Made by a program: the position numbers and the translations under genes | The notes under the pieces: generated by a model | Databases searched by the model: none | Seen by the model: the letters and a program-made list of their open reading frames with translations, nothing else | What the model was told of the DNA's origin: nothing | Assembly: GCA_024364735.1 (NCBI GenBank) | Contig: JAGFNQ010001174.1 | Coordinates: forward strand, 376,086 to 440,085 | Direction: 5' to 3' | Length of the DNA stretch: 64,000 nt | Source of the DNA: Boesenbergia rotunda | Lineage: Eukaryota; Streptophyta; Magnoliopsida; Zingiberales; Zingiberaceae | Shown here: in pieces, positions 10,621-22,039 of the stretch | How positions within the stretch are numbered: the first letter of the stretch is position 1 | Layout of the letters: each line of letters begins with the position of its first letter

Positions 10621-11075
10621 AACCCTAGGCGACGGGTATAAGATCTTTCGCGCAGGTTTTGGCCGGAGTACTTCTCCTCTTCTTCTCCAACTTCATTGCC
10701 ATTTCGAAGGAAGCCTTGGAGCTTAGTGCTGCTGCATTTCCAAGGTTCAAGAGGCAATCACAAGCTTGAAGATAGCAAGGAAAGCAAAGTGCTAGCCTAT
10801 TTGTAAATCTTGTAAGATTTTATCTTGTATTTGCTTTGTTCTTGTTGTATCTTTGTAACAAGCTTGTAAGAGGTTTCTCCACCTCAAGAAGGAGACTTTC
10901 ATAGTGCATGAGAGTGTGAGGAGAGTGGATCCTTGGATTAGTCACCCGACCGGGGTGGATACCAAGTAAATCCTTGTGTTAGCGATTGCTTGAAGTCTTC
11001 CGCCGCGACAAATCTTCTACAAGCGAATCGGAGCTAATCACCCCCCCCTCTAGCTCGCCAATCGGTCCCAACAAG

Positions 11076-11087
11076 TGGTATCATAGC
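11076..11087 (+). other. Primer binding site of element B (one-base variant)
   Basis: TGGTATCATAGC two bases after the LTR; the usual form is TGGTATCAGAGC. One mismatch to the initiator-Met tRNA primer. Confidence 0.8.
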
Positions 11088-11191
11088 AAGGTTGCTCTTA
11101 TTTGGACTCATCGCCAAGAGGGCAAGAGCTAGAAGAAGTTGGAAGAAACCCTAATTTCAAGAAGTCATCATCAAGGGTGTCAATTTCATAA

Positions 11192-12793
11192 ATGGAGTTT
11201 GGCTATGACACAAGGGCACCTCCACCATTCGACAAGGTGAATTTTGGTCTTTGGAAGTCAAAGATCGAAAATTATTTCATGATGGAGATAGAGCAATGGT
11301 TTGCTCTAATGGAGGGTTTTGAAGCTCCAACAAGCTCAAAAGGAAAACTCCTCAAGAAAAGCTAATGGAATGAGGAGCAAATCAAGAGATGCGAGGCCAA
11401 CTACAAAGTGATCAAGCTATTGGTCAATCTTTTGCGAAGCACCATCTTGGACCAAATTGGAGAATTTGAAGATGCCAAGGAGCTTTGGAGCAAATTGGCA
11501 AAGCTTCATGAAGATCCCTCCACTGTACCAAGTCAAGAAAAATTCGAAGAGGAAAATTCATCAAGTGAAGAGGACTCGGAAGTTGAGAGGTGCTCCGAAG
11601 ATGAAGCTCAAGAAGCCTCCACCTCAAGGGTTGAAGAGGAGCAAATTATGACAATGACGCCGGAACAAGAAAAGGTTTCAACATCATCATCCGAGGTCAA
11701 TGAAGAAGAAGAAGAAGTCTCCACCTCTAGGATTGAGGGGGAGCAAAGGTCATTGATTCCGGAAAAAGAAGAAGTATCTACTTCTGGATCAAGTGAAGAG
11801 TCATGCCATACCCCTACAAGCAAAGGTATAAAAATTTCAATTTGTAAAAATAAAGATCATATTATTTGTTTTGAGTGTAGGGAAAAAGGGCACTACAAAA
11901 GTAAGTGTCCTACTTTGGTCAAGAAGAAGGTGCTAGTGGCACCCAAGACCAAAGAGAAGCCAAAGGAGGTTGGCCCCGTGGCAAAGAAGGATAAGAAGCA
12001 CATTGTGTGCTTCTCATGCAAAGAAAAGGGACATTATCGAAATCAATGTCCAAAGGGGAAGAATCCCACCAAGGCTAAAAGGAGGAGCTCAAGTCAAGGG
12101 GGAGCCTCCAAGAATAACACTAAGGTACCATTAGGTAATGGTACTTATTTAAATCATGATAATATGCATGCTAAAAATAATTATTATCATTTCAATGCTA
12201 TTTATCATGAAAATAGGAGGTATGAGAAACCAAAAGAAAAATATAGAGCCTTTCATGCTAGGTCTACCACAACCAAGGATAGGGAAGATTTTAGATCATC
12301 TAAGGATAGACCTACCTAATCCAAGGCCAAAAAGAAAAATTACCGAGGCTATATTAGAAAACCAAGCCTTGAGGAGGTAATGATTGAAAATCAAGTTTTG
12401 AGGTCAAAACTTGATAAATTAGAAAAATCCCTCAAACGAATAGAAAATCTATTTAAGGGATCTAAGGATCAAAACCTAGATTTAGGAAATCAAAGACCCT
12501 CTAGGAGCAAGAGAGGTTTGGGGTACAAACCTAAGACTAAGGATGATGGTCCATCCTATCATAGAGTTCCATATAAATATGGAACTAAATCTAGGTCTAG
12601 GAGTCAAGTCAAGGTTGCAAGGGAAGCCATCCCTAGAGTTGACCAAGACAAGACAAAGGTGACTAAGGCTTCGGAGAAGCCTAAGAAAGTCTTCAAGAAG
12701 GTATCAAGGGAAGTCATCCCTAGTGAATACCTAGAACACCCAAGGAGCACCAATAGGTTTTGGGTTCCTAAGAGTGTGTTCGCCACACCCTAG
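11192..12793 (+). pseudogene. Gag of element B, broken by stops and a frameshift
   Basis: Starts ATG at 11192 (MEFGYDTRAPPPFDKVNF, WKSKIENYFMMEIEQWF), the same N-terminal layout as the Gag of element E. An in-frame TAA at 11363 interrupts it; the frame then stays open from 11408 to 12319. This part has the middle of the Gag fold, a long Glu/Ser-rich linker and two CCHC knuckles (CFECREKGHYKSKC and CFSCKEKGHYRNQC, about 11865-12055). After a frameshift near 12320-12380 the C-terminal coiled-coil segment continues (12380-12793: LRSKLDKLEKSLKRIENL, RGLGYKPK, RFWVPKSVF), ending as in elements C and E. The Gag half after HEDPST is replaced by low-complexity sequence. Non-functional as read. Confidence 0.85.
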
Positions 12794-13917
12794 ATAGGTC
12801 TAGGGAGTGTCAACTCTAATTGGAAGGGTAGTTAACCCAACCCTGATGAAGTTGACACTTTGGGACATTTTCAAGGAATTATCATCCTTGAAAATGAAGG
12901 ATTCATTTATTTACTCTAGGAGGAGTAAATTTGTGCCAAACTATATTTTTGGAAGATTAAACTTGATAAAGTTGGCACAACTAGGTTAGAATCCAAAGAT
13001 AGGCCAAGTTGGGGAGTTTTGGCATTATCTTGGAAATTAGGGCAAGTTAGGATTATCAATGGCTTAGCGATGAGTTATTGATACTTAGATAGGAAATCTA
13101 GGTATTTTCTTTTATGCTACTATGCCATGTTTTTGTATGCCCTATCACATGTCATGACATCATATTTCATCATTCATATTTATTATGAAAATATTACATG
13201 TCATGTCATACATGCAACATCTAGTTATAATTTCTTTTGAAAATTCTAATATGATGCTTGTCATAGTCACTAATCATGCATAAATCAATATTTATTGAAA
13301 TTAAGGACATTGGCATTAATTAACATCCTAGGTGGATGATCAAAGTTCATAATGCCTAGATAGAAATGCATGAACCCTTAGATTAGGGAGAACATGACTT
13401 TCACATCTCACTAGGACTATATGGTGACTTGTGTGTGTTTTTGAGACACATTAGAACAAGTGAGATGTTAGGGTGATGAACAAAACTCAAGGTGTTGATA
13501 AAGTGCATCAAATTGAGTTTTAGGTTCATCAAAACAAGAATTGAAATGAACTCCAATCATTGGGAAAGCTAATGTACAAGTCATGTGCATTTAGCCCAAG
13601 GAACATGGTTGGAAATTGTTTTTGAAAAACATTTTTAAAATATCTTGGAAAACCTTGGTGAAGACTATCTTTTGATAGCACTCATCATTGATGAATTGGA
13701 TACAAAATAGAGTAAAACATTGAAGTATTTCAATGGTTTCCAATTTTGTGTCAATCTTTGGAAATGAAGGTTATTTTCATAGAAAACTATTTTTTCATGA
13801 TAGTATATGGTATAAATAATGTCTACACAAAATTTCAACTTTTTTTGAATTTTGTAGAATTATTTAGGAGTTTCTGAATTTCGAATCTGAAATTGTTCTC
13901 AGAATTCAGAAACTCCC

Positions 13918-14100
13918 AATCGATCGGGTGATCGATTGGGACAATAGCCAATCGATTGGTCAATCGATTGGTAGGTCTGTTTTGCAAGCACAGAAGCTTG
14001 CGTAATCGATCCTTTGATTGATTACAGTCATCCGTAATCGATCAGTTGATCGATTAAGGACTGTGTAATCGATTGGCTCCCAACACCAATCGATTAGTAA
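13918..14100. repeat. Internal AATCGATT palindrome array of element B
   Basis: About ten AATCGATY/GATCGATT words, partly paired, in the untranslated region about 550-720 bp before the 3' LTR. Same word as in the LTR but different spacers, so it is not a simple copy of the LTR array. Confidence 0.85.
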
Positions 14101-14628
14101 GTCTGAAACTGTCTAGTTTCAATCCGTTAACCCATTTTTGAGTAACCTAACAATCCCTAGACCCTAGAATTACTTTTATAAGTATATTTGGGTAAATTTC
14201 ATTGTGAAATCAAAAAGGGAAATGCTTTGGTGAACATCTAAGGGTTAAGGAGAGATTTTAATTCAAGTTTTGAGTTTCAAAATCTCAATCACCTCAAGTT
14301 GAGTTTTTTCCTAAAGGTTTAGGAACTCAAAAATCATTGTTGGTGCAATGATAGAGGTTTAGAGCATGTTTTGAGGGGGAGGTCTTCCTTAACAACATGT
14401 GGTTGAATTTTTATTTAAGGAGTAAGTGAATGACTGGAGATTGGGAATCTTCATGAGTGCTCACGGGTGAGCATGGGTTTAAATGAAAGGTATGGGACTT
14501 TCATTGGATTTGCCTTTGACTATATAGACTCTCGGGGAGAGGTTTGATGTGTGTCAAAGGGGGAGAAATATGGGAGAGATTGAAAGACTAATAGGGATTA
14601 GTCTTTCTCAAACATATTGTCAAACATC

Positions 14629-14642
14629 AAAAAGGGGGAGAT
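14629..14642 (+). other. Polypurine tract of element B
   Basis: AAAAAGGGGGAGAT directly before the 3' LTR start at 14643. The same tract precedes the 3' LTRs of elements A (17537-17550) and C (34294-34307). Confidence 0.85.
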
Positions 14643-16101
14643 TGTTGGTGCAATCTTGTTTAGGTCAGGGTTGACCTAGTTTGACTAAGCTCGGGTGAGC
14701 TTAGGTCTGTGGGGGATCGTTGGTGCAATAGGTCAGGGTTGACCTAGTTTGACTGAGCTCGGGTGAGCTTAGGTCTGGTAAGCTTGGAAAGCTTATGGAA
14801 TGGTCGTATGTTTCGATGTTTGATAATGATGTTTGAGTGGTCGTGATGTGTGAGTCAAGTGGGTCAAGGTTGACTGGAGGCTTGACTGGGAAAGACCTAG
14901 TGGGACTAGGCACACCTAGTGGGACTAGGTGAAGTCCAGGTAGATCGGGGAGATCGTACGCTGGCATGGGAAAAGACCTAGTGGGACTAGGCACACCTAG
15001 TGGGACTAGGAGAAGTCCAGGTAGATCGGGGAGATCGTACGCTGTGGGACTAGGCACACCTAGTGGGACTAGGTGAAGTCCAGGTAGATCGGGGAGATCG
15101 TACGCTGGCACAGGAAAAGACCTAGTGGGACTAGGCACACCTAGTGGGACTAGGTGAAGTCCAGCTGGATCGGGGAGATTACAGGCTGGCAAGGTGGAAG
15201 TCTACCGAGAGACTAGACCTAACTCGAGGGATAGGCGAATCTGGTTGGGAACCAGGCTAAGTCCGAGCTGGGAGCTAGGCAGTAGAAATCCAAGTTGGTC
15301 AACGGGGTTGACCGGACACTTGGTAGGGGAACCTAGGCTTGTGGAAACAAGTTAGGTTGGACTCAATCGATTGGGTAATCGATTGGGTCAATCGATCAGG
15401 TGATTGATTACAGCTGGTTGTGCGAGGGAGCAGAAGAGTTCTGAATCGATTGGGCAATCGATTCATGGTACCGGTAATCGATTGGGTAATCGATTACGGT
15501 AGTTTACGCGAGAGAACATAGAAGCTCTGAATCGATTGGGTAATCGATTCAGGGAACTGGTAATCGATTGGGTAATCGATTACGGTTCGAAAACTAGCCG
15601 TTGAACGGCTAAATCCTACGTGGTAATCGATTGGGTAATCGATTACCAAACCCTAGGCGACGGGTATAAGATCTTTCGCGCAGGTTTTGGCCGGAGTACT
15701 TCTCCTCTTCTTCTCCAACTTCATTGCCATTTCGAAGGAAGCCTTGGAGCTTAGTGTTGCTGCATTTCCAAGGTTCAAGAGGCAATCACAAGCTTGAAGA
15801 TAGCAAGGAAAGCAAAGTGCGAGCCTATTTGTAAATCTTGTAAGATTTTATCTTGTATTTGCTTTGTTCTTGTTGTATCTTTGTAACAAGCTTGTAAGAG
15901 GTTTCTCCACCTCAAGAAGGAGACTTTCATAGTGCATGAGAGTGTGAGGAGAGTGGATCCTTGGATTAGTCACCCGACCGGGGTGGATACCAAGTAAATC
16001 CTTGTGTTAGCGATTGCTTGAAGTCTTCCGCCGCGACAAATCTTCTACAAGCGAATCGGAGCTAATCACCCCCCCCTCTAGCTCGCCAATCGGTCCCAAC
16101 A
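14643..16101 (+). repeat. 3' LTR of element B
   Basis: 1459 bp, TGTTGGTGCAATC to CGGTCCCAACA. Same cassettes as the 5' LTR (module array 14893-15190, AATCGATT array about 15360-15650). Joined at 16102 to the right copy of the 240-bp flanking duplication. Confidence 0.95.
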
Positions 16102-16341
16102 TACTTGTGGTCAACAAGCTTCCCAGGACTGAGTCAAGTTTAGGGGGAGATCAAAATTAAAGGAATTATTTAATAACATGCTTTATTTCAAACTCTTGCA
16201 AAAATCTAAGTTTTTCAAAATACTATTTGTTAGAATTTGTGTGACTTATGAAATTGTTTTCGAAATAACATTTACTTAGGTTGGAAAATTTCCAGGACAC
16301 TTAGGAAATGTCCTTGTAGTCAACAAGGTTTCCTAGGATGG
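16102..16341 (+). repeat. 240-bp flanking duplication of element B, right copy
   Basis: Matches 9380-9619 with a single substitution and no gap. After 16341 the sequence continues the interior of element A (GTTAGACTGG...). Confidence 0.95.
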
Positions 16342-17550
16342 TGTTAGACTGGAAAATGAACCAAGTTAAGTAAAACATTGAACCTTCAAAAGTTCACACA
16401 CTTTTTAGCATATATTTTTAATTACTATCATTTTTTAAAAAATTTACTTGAGGTTGAAAATTTCCAGGACACATAGGAAATGTCCTTGTAGTTAACAAGG
16501 TTTCCTAGGATTGTGTCAGACTGGAAAAGAAACCTAGTCAAGTGAAATATTTTGTTTTCAAAAAAAAACTAATACTTTTCTAAAAGTATGTATGTATTTC
16601 AAATCATAATTTATCTCAAAAGTACTTGAAAAATCTTTTCAAAACTCTTTTTCGAATTTTTTTCAAATACAAAATATTTTTTTGCATAATACTCTTCAAA
16701 ATGGACTTAATCTGGAAATTTAAGCTTTTGCTATGCTTTTAAGAGTTATACCAAGTATTTTTATGTTTTCAAAACTCATAAGCTCTGATACACAATTTAT
16801 TCTCAAAACTTCTTTCAAAACATATTTCAAAACACAATTTCTTTTCAAAATCATTTAAGTACTTAAGTATTTAACAGGTATTTTTTTACTTAATTTTCTC
16901 AATCAAGTACTTGACACTTAATTTTCAAATTCTTCTAAAAAGTACTTGCTCCAAAGTTTAAAAACTTGTTAAGCCTGAAAAATCCTTTTCTTGAAAATTT
17001 TCTAAGCGTGAAAAATTTCTTGAAAAATTTTCTAAGTAAAGTTTCCTTTTCTAAAAGTTAAATTTTTTTTTGGAAACTTGGAAATTTTGCCTAAGTAAAT
17101 TTTTTCTGCCTTATAAAAAGTTGTAAATTTTTTTTAAGCCTGAAATTTTTTTCATAATGGTAAATTATCTAAGTGTAAAAAGTTTTGAAAATGCTTTTAC
17201 TCGATTCTTGAAAAATACTTTGTCAAAAACATAAAGCACTTAGAAAAACTCATAAATCCCTGTTAGATACCTTGTTCACCCATGCTTATTTTTGATATAT
17301 GTCAAAGGGGGAGGAAAGGTCAAAGTTAAGAGTTAAGTTAATTATTCAGGGGGATAAGAGTTAAGTTAATTATTCAGGGGGAGAATGAGCATGAGAAAAA
17401 TTTTTTCTCTCTCTCTTTTCACTGTTCAAATTACATTTGGGTTTAGACTGTTACGAATTGATATATTTTATTAGTCTTAACCTTTATGCATAAACTGCTA
17501 TCTTTTTCCTTAACTTTGAATTGTGTTGCCATAATCAAAAAGGGGGAGAT
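16342..17550 (+). other. Untranslated interior of element A (part 2) with PPT
   Basis: AT-rich non-coding sequence. A phrase of about 90 bp (GGTTGGAAAATTTCCAGGACAC..GGAAATGTCCTTGTAGT.AACAAGG) seen in the flanking duplication recurs in diverged form at about 16450-16510. GGGGGAG-type tracts occur near 17305, 17345 and 17380, and the PPT AAAAAGGGGGAGAT lies at 17537-17550. Confidence 0.65.
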
Positions 17551-17749
17551 TGTTGGTGCAGGAAGCACCAGATCGAACCTTGTTTTGATATTGGCAAAAG
17601 ATTCAAAGTTAAGGGTTGTTTGTTGTCTAACAAGTTTCTTGAGTGTACAGGAAAAGCCCTAGCGAAGGAATGCTAGGCACTGGCAAAGGAATGCCAGCCA
17701 GAAGAAAAGCCCTAGCGAAGGACTGCTAGGATCTGGCGAAGGACTGCCA
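17551..17749 (+). repeat. 3' LTR of element A, truncated
   Basis: TGTTGGTGCAGG... matches 5449-5647 with about four substitutions. It stops abruptly at 17749, where the Tekay LTR starts. The rest of this LTR does not reappear in the window. Confidence 0.9.
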
Positions 17750-17947
17750 TGTAATACCCAGTACTTTTCATATATATTAATAGGAATTTTACTGAATTTT
17801 TCTAGTATTCTTAGAAATTAAATAGGAGGAGAAAAGGAAGAAATTTTAGGCTGAGAAGTTGACTGTTCAGGGTATCAGTCGACTGCTATCCTGGCAGTCG
17901 ACTGGTGCCGCGGGAGAGAAAGAAAAAGAAAGAGTTAAGTGGTCATG

Positions 17948-18017
17948 GAGAGATTTGATCCCGCGACCTCTCCGGTTCAGGGCTAAAGCAAAAACCAGCT
18001 GGGCTAGGGTATCAAGC
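17948..18017 (-). other. tRNA-like module (A box and B box), antisense in Tekay LTR
   Basis: On the minus strand: GCTTGATACCCTAGCCCAGC leads into an A box (TAGCCCAGCTGG, 18006-17995) that fits TRGCNNAGYNGG perfectly. A B-box-like GGGATCAAATC begins 44 nt further on (17962-17952), which is the A-to-B spacing of a real tRNA. Flanking bases GGTCGC and TCTCTCC are compatible with a T arm. No complete acceptor stem is seen, so this is not called a functional tRNA gene. The counterpart in the other Tekay LTR is at 24111-24185. Confidence 0.6.
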
Positions 18018-19237
18018 ACAGAAAAGGGAGGAGAGAAATAATGTTGTAGTGTAGTTAAGCCTTTTCATTAAAAAGGTATATTAAGCCGCTTAAGTCGCGT
18101 TGGAAAGGGGAGGCTAGGGTTGGTGGTCGGCGCGTGAACAGAGAAGAGAGGCGAGGAGGAGGCGAATTCAAGGGTTCTTCTTCTTCTTCTTCTTCTTCTT
18201 CACCTTCCCCCTTGAGTAGAGAAGCATCTAGGTTTCCTTCCTAGGGCCAAAGGTGGAAGCTTTTTACAAGGAGGAAGAAAAAGGATTTCGTTAGGGAGTT
18301 TTCTCCCTGTTTTTGTGAGTTTTCTTCAAGACCGATGTAAGTAGATCGCTCACCTGCAATAGGAGTAGTTTCGTTTCGAAATTCTCATTGTAGAACCCTA
18401 GTTTTCGAAAAGTAGAAGCATGGTTAAGAGAATTTTGCTATTCTATGTTTTAGCTATTAAAGTTGCATGTTTTAGTATGTTAGAAATTCAATTTGTTTGT
18501 ATTGAATGTAAGTAGGCCAAGCATGATGAGTTGTTATACTTTTGAAAAGACCGAAAAGTGAATTTGAGTTAAGGAGCACACAAGATGCTCCATGGAAAGT
18601 TAAAGTGAGAAAAGTAAAGGTTTTTAGCATGCAAACATATGCAAAAATAAGTAAAGTGATAAGTTTAAGTATGGTAAGTAAGAAAAGTATTTTACTTTGA
18701 GAAAGAGGCATGTACCGGGCAAATGTAAGGCCCATAGAAAGTTAGAAAGTAAAGTTCTAATGGGGTGCGGTGGCTAGCTACCTCGCAACTTATTAGAAAA
18801 AGCGCGTATTGGTACACTGATACCATGGTACAATGTCAAGGCCTAAAGAGAAAGTTGATTACTATTTTCAAGTATACAAGTATATGTGAGAGTGTTTCTT
18901 TTATTAGTAAGTGTTTTTAGTTCATGTGTAATTTGATACATTGCAAGCATGATAAAGTATTTCAAGTTGTAAGCATGTTTAGTTGTAAGTATTCTGAGCA
19001 AGTAAAGTTTTTAAAGCATTCCTTGAAATGAGCATGTTTAGTATCGATATGTGATTTTTGTGAGTAGGGATTTACTTACTAAGCATTGTGCTTATTAGTT
19101 GCATTTTCCTTCTATTGCAGATAAAGGAAAAGAAAAGGTGTAAGTTGGGAGGCGTCAGGACTTGCATTGGTGCTCAGTGGCGGTGGAACCGTGGAAGAGT
19201 GTTTGGGTTGAGTATTAGTAAAGTTAAATGTTTAGAA

Positions 19238-19395
19238 ACATATAGTTTCATGTCTTAGTTGTGTTGAGTATGAATAACCTATTTTATTTCCGCATGAAGT
19301 CAAGAGTGGGTACAAAACATATAGTTTCATGTCTTAGTCGTGTTGAGTATGAATAATCTATTTTATTTCCGCATGAAGTCAAGAGTTGGTACAAA
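19238..19395. repeat. Tandem duplication of about 79 bp (2 units) in the Tekay LTR
   Basis: ACATATAGTTTCATGTCTTAG...TTCCGCATGAAGTCAAGAG.TGGTACAAA occurs twice in direct succession with only a few differences. Confidence 0.85.
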
Positions 19396-19604
19396 CTTTA
19401 GCCTAAAGTTATATAGATTTTCATAACTTTCTAAATCCCGCAAAAGTCCTAATTTCAAGTTTATGGATTCGTTTTGATTGGCTAAATTGTTTAGAAAACT
19501 AGTATAGAGTATAGAAATAGTGTCATGATTTTGTATGGCTCGAAAGTGTAGGTTGGTGGAGTTTTGAAACAAGGCTTCGAATCTGAAAATCAGGTTTTCA
19601 GACT

Positions 19605-19735
19605 TACCAGTCGACTGGTACAGTACCAGTCGACTGCCCTATCGAACAGTCGCTTCTGTTCGATCCACCAGGTAACTGCCAAAGGACAGTCGCTTGGGAC
19701 CAGTCGACTGCCATATAGCAGTCGACTGATACCCG
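19605..19735. repeat. CAGTCGACTG palindrome cluster near the Tekay LTR 3' end
   Basis: Four copies of (C)CAGTCGACTG(G) at about 19609, 19625, 19701 and 19721, with degenerate ACAGTCGCTT words between. Two more copies lie near the LTR start (about 17876 and 17898). Confidence 0.85.
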
Positions 19736-20029
19736 TAAGCTGAGTTGGGCAAGGCAAGTTTCAATAAGTATTTTCTTACGAGTTTTTGAGAAAGAAAGTG
19801 GGACCTGGTATCATGCATGACAATTAAAGTTAGAATATCATCACTCTTAGATAGATTAAAAAGAAAAAAAAAATTTCCGCATTTTTAGTCGTGCATTAGA
19901 GTTGAGAAGTAGATAAAAGTAACGATCCGTCTAAGGTAGAGAAGGCGGGTCGTCACAGAGTGGTATCAGAGCAAAGTTCCATCCTTCCGCCACACTGACA
20001 TCAAGCATCAATCCTGCCGCCTGCCAAGT

Positions 20030-20238
20030 AAGAAGTTCATATGTTATAGTTTTGCATGCTTTTCATTATTGACTGCTAGTATCAGTAAGTGCATGATGAA
20101 GAAGTTCATATGTTATAGTTTTGCATGCTTTTTATTATTGACTGCTAGTATCAGTAAGTGCATGATGAAGAAGTTCATATGTTGTAGTTTTGTATACTTT
20201 TCATTATTGACTGCTAGTATCAGAAAGTGAAAGATGAT
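20030..20238. repeat. 69-bp tandem repeat, three units, in the Tekay leader
   Basis: GAAGTTCATATGTTATAGTT..GACTGCTAGTATCAG.AAGTG repeats three times with a 69-bp period between the PBS and the gag start, the third unit being slightly diverged. Confidence 0.9.
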
Positions 20239-20353
20239 AAGGAAGTATGTTAGTATTATTATATACTAATATGTGCATAGAGATAGTGAAGTAAGTTAGA
20301 GATAATGAGCATTTATTTCTTATTTATTTTCTGTACACCATAGAGCAAGAGAG

Positions 20354-22039
20354 ATGACAAGAGGACGTCCCAGAATTGTCCGCAACGAGGAGCAAGCTCC
20401 TAGAGAACAGGAGTCAACTGAGTCAGTACCACCCACAGATCTTCCAGGAGTGGTGGCCCAGCTTCAGAGGCAACTTGCTGAGCAGCAGCAAGTCATTGCT
20501 GCCTTGATGGCTAATCAGCAAGCCACCCCTGTTGCCACGCCAGTGGCACAAGTAGTGACACCAGCGGTGACAGAGACTCCCCCAGTACCTCTGACAAGAG
20601 AAATGAGACAGGAAGCATATCTGATCCAGTGGCAGAGACTGAAGCCCGAGAATTTTTCTGGCATAAGTGAACCATGGGATGCTCAGGCATGGTTCAAAAC
20701 GGTGGAAAGTATAATGGAGTTACTGGACTGGCCCGAGGTGGAGAAGATAAAGTGCACATCCTTCTGCCTTACTGGAGATGCTAGGATGTGGTGGGAAAGA
20801 GTGAAAGCTAAGAGGAATGTGAATCAGATGACCTGGGCTAACTTTGAAGCAGAATTTCTGGAAGAGTACTTTCACATGAAAGTGACAAACAAGCACTATG
20901 ATGAATTTACTGAGTTCCGTCAAGGAGATCTAACTGTGGATAAAGCAGTGAAGAAGTTCAATCGATTAGCTCGCTTGTGCCCGGAGTTAGTCAGTACTGA
21001 AAAGGAAAGGGTCAGGTTAATGCTCAAGATGCTGAGGCCTCAGATAGCTTTGAATGTGGCCGGCAGTGGTAATAGACCACAGACTTCAGAAGAATTAGTA
21101 AGTAGTGCTTTGATCATTGAGCACTACTTGAATAGTATAAAGGCCACACGTGTGCAACAACAACAGGCAGCAGCCCAGAAGCCCCAAGGGAATCCTCAGA
21201 ACCAACAGAATTGGAAAGGAAATTCAGGCAAGAGGAAGCAGTGGGACCAGAAGACTTCTGAGGGCAACAAAGGGGGCTCGTCAAGCAAGCAGCTCAAGTA
21301 TTCTCCTTGCCCAAAGTGTGGGAAGACACATCCTGGAGCATGTCGTCAGGGCATGAGCGGATGCCATATTTGCGGAGCAGAGGGGCATATGATGAAGGCT
21401 TGCCCTAATAGGTCAAGCGTTGGTGGATGTTATATCTGTGGAATAGTAGGGCACCTGGCCAAGGCTTACCCTAAAGCCAAGCCGCCTCCACCACAGCTTC
21501 TTCAGTACGGAGGTGGACCTGCTCAGTTACACCAGATGCAGCCAGTTATGGAGGGATCTTATTTCAGTCAAGCAAGAATGGAAGCCCCACCAGCCACGAC
21601 CAACGCCAGAGTTTTCGCTGTCACCAAGGAAGAAGTGGCAAATGCTCCTAACATGGTCACAGGTCGAATACTCATCTCATCTCAATATGCTATTGTGTTA
21701 TTCGATACTGGGGCAACCCATTCTTTTGTATCCATGCTTTTCTCTAAAAAGTTAGGGATCCCACCAGAAAGTTTGGGTCAGAAATTTTTGACAACCTTAC
21801 CGTCAGGGGAAGTAATGGCCTCTACTCAGGGGCTAAGGGCAGTACCAATCTGGATTTCCAACTGAGAGCTCTACAGTGACTTGGTAGTCCTTGAGATGAA
21901 GGATTACGATGTCATTCTAGGAATGGACTTCTTGAGCAAGTACAATGCTTCTATAGACTGCCGCAAGAGAAAAGTCAAGTTCACACCAGAAGCAGAACCT
22001 TCATTTGAGTTTATTGGAGACCCAAGGAGAAAGACAAAG
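20354..22039 (+). pseudogene. Tekay Gag-protease, stop-interrupted and truncated
   Basis: Starts MTRGRPRIVRNEEQ. A retrotransposon Gag domain spans about residues 95-260 (WDAQAWFKTVESIMELLDWP, ARMWWERVKAKRNV, FHMKVTNKHYDEF, LARLCPELV). Three Cys/His knuckles follow at about 325-385: CPKCGKTHPGAC (atypical), CHICGAEGHMMKAC and CYICGIVGHLAKAY, the last having lost its final Cys. The aspartic protease follows with DTGATHSFVS at about residue 451. A TGA at 21863-21865 falls where the minus-strand homologue has an Arg codon (ISDRELY), consistent with CGA to TGA at a CpG. The same frame continues to 22039 (DYDVILGMDFLSKYNASIDC). The gene is then cut by the next element, so no pol can be made. Confidence 0.9.

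Larger units (their letters stand above)
9619..11073 (+). repeat. 5' LTR of element B (lacking the terminal TGTT)
   Basis: Ends CGGTCCCAACA before the PBS. Internal architecture: a tandem duplication of the LTR start (GGTGCAAT..AGGTCAGGGTTGACCTAG twice in the first 130 bp), then four modules with CCTAGTGGGACTAGG hairpins (9860-10163), then an AATCGATT array (10325-10620), a TATA-like GGTATAAGATC at about 10635 and a C-run near the end. Confidence 0.9.
12794..14642 (+). other. Untranslated interior of element B with AATCGATT words and PPT
   Basis: No coding capacity. At 13918-14100 it carries a second AATCGATT/GATCGATT array, the same word as in this element's LTRs. Several GGGGGAG tracts occur (about 14377, 14560), the last being AAAAAGGGGGAGAT immediately before the 3' LTR, which serves as the polypurine tract. 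Confidence 0.75.
9619..16101 (+). mobile_element. Element B: gag-only Sirevirus-like LTR retrotransposon nested in A
   Basis: 5' LTR 9619-11073, PBS variant 11076-11087, broken gag 11192-12793, untranslated region to 14642 with a PPT, 3' LTR 14643-16101. The LTRs align without net indels at an offset of 5028 and differ at roughly ten positions in 1455 (under 1 percent by eye). The 5' LTR lacks its terminal TGTT: it begins GGTGCAATC, where the 3' LTR has TGTTGGTGCAATC. Instead of a 5-bp target duplication it is flanked by a 240-bp one. No pol is present. Confidence 0.9.
5449..17749 (+). mobile_element. Element A: gag-only Sirevirus-like copia LTR retrotransposon, split by element B
   Basis: 5' LTR 5449-6836, PBS 6839-6850, a single gag frame 7246-8097, a long untranslated interior, PPT just before 17551, and a truncated 3' LTR (17551-17749). 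Element B (9619-16101, with the 240-bp duplication) sits in the interior. The 3' LTR is cut at 17750 where a Tekay element begins. No protease, integrase or reverse transcriptase is present, so this is a non-autonomous element of the gag-only (TR-GAG-like) kind. The 199 bp of 3' LTR differs from the 5' LTR at about four positions (about 2 percent), which makes A older than B. Copia/Sirevirus affinity is inferred from the gag type, PBS, multiple internal GGGGGAG tracts and LTR style. Confidence 0.8.
17750..19957 (+). repeat. 5' LTR of the plus-strand Tekay element
   Basis: 2208 bp, TGTAATACCC to GGGTCGTCACA. It contains CAGTCGACTG palindromes near both ends (17875-17905 and 19605-19735), a TTC microsatellite (18174-18200), a tandem duplication (19238-19395) and an antisense tRNA-like module (17948-18017). 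Its last 60 bp are recognisably related to the end of the minus-strand element's LTR. Confidence 0.85.
17750..22039 (+). mobile_element. Tekay/Del-type Ty3/gypsy element (plus strand), cut after protease
   Basis: 5' LTR 17750-19957 (TGTAATACCC...CGTCACA), PBS TGGTATCAGAGC at 19961-19972, gag-protease frame from 20354. The sequence ends at 22039, where a second, opposite Tekay element starts. RT, RNaseH, integrase and the 3' LTR are missing. The gag closely resembles that of the minus-strand element, so both belong to the same chromovirus branch, but their LTRs are different. Confidence 0.9.
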
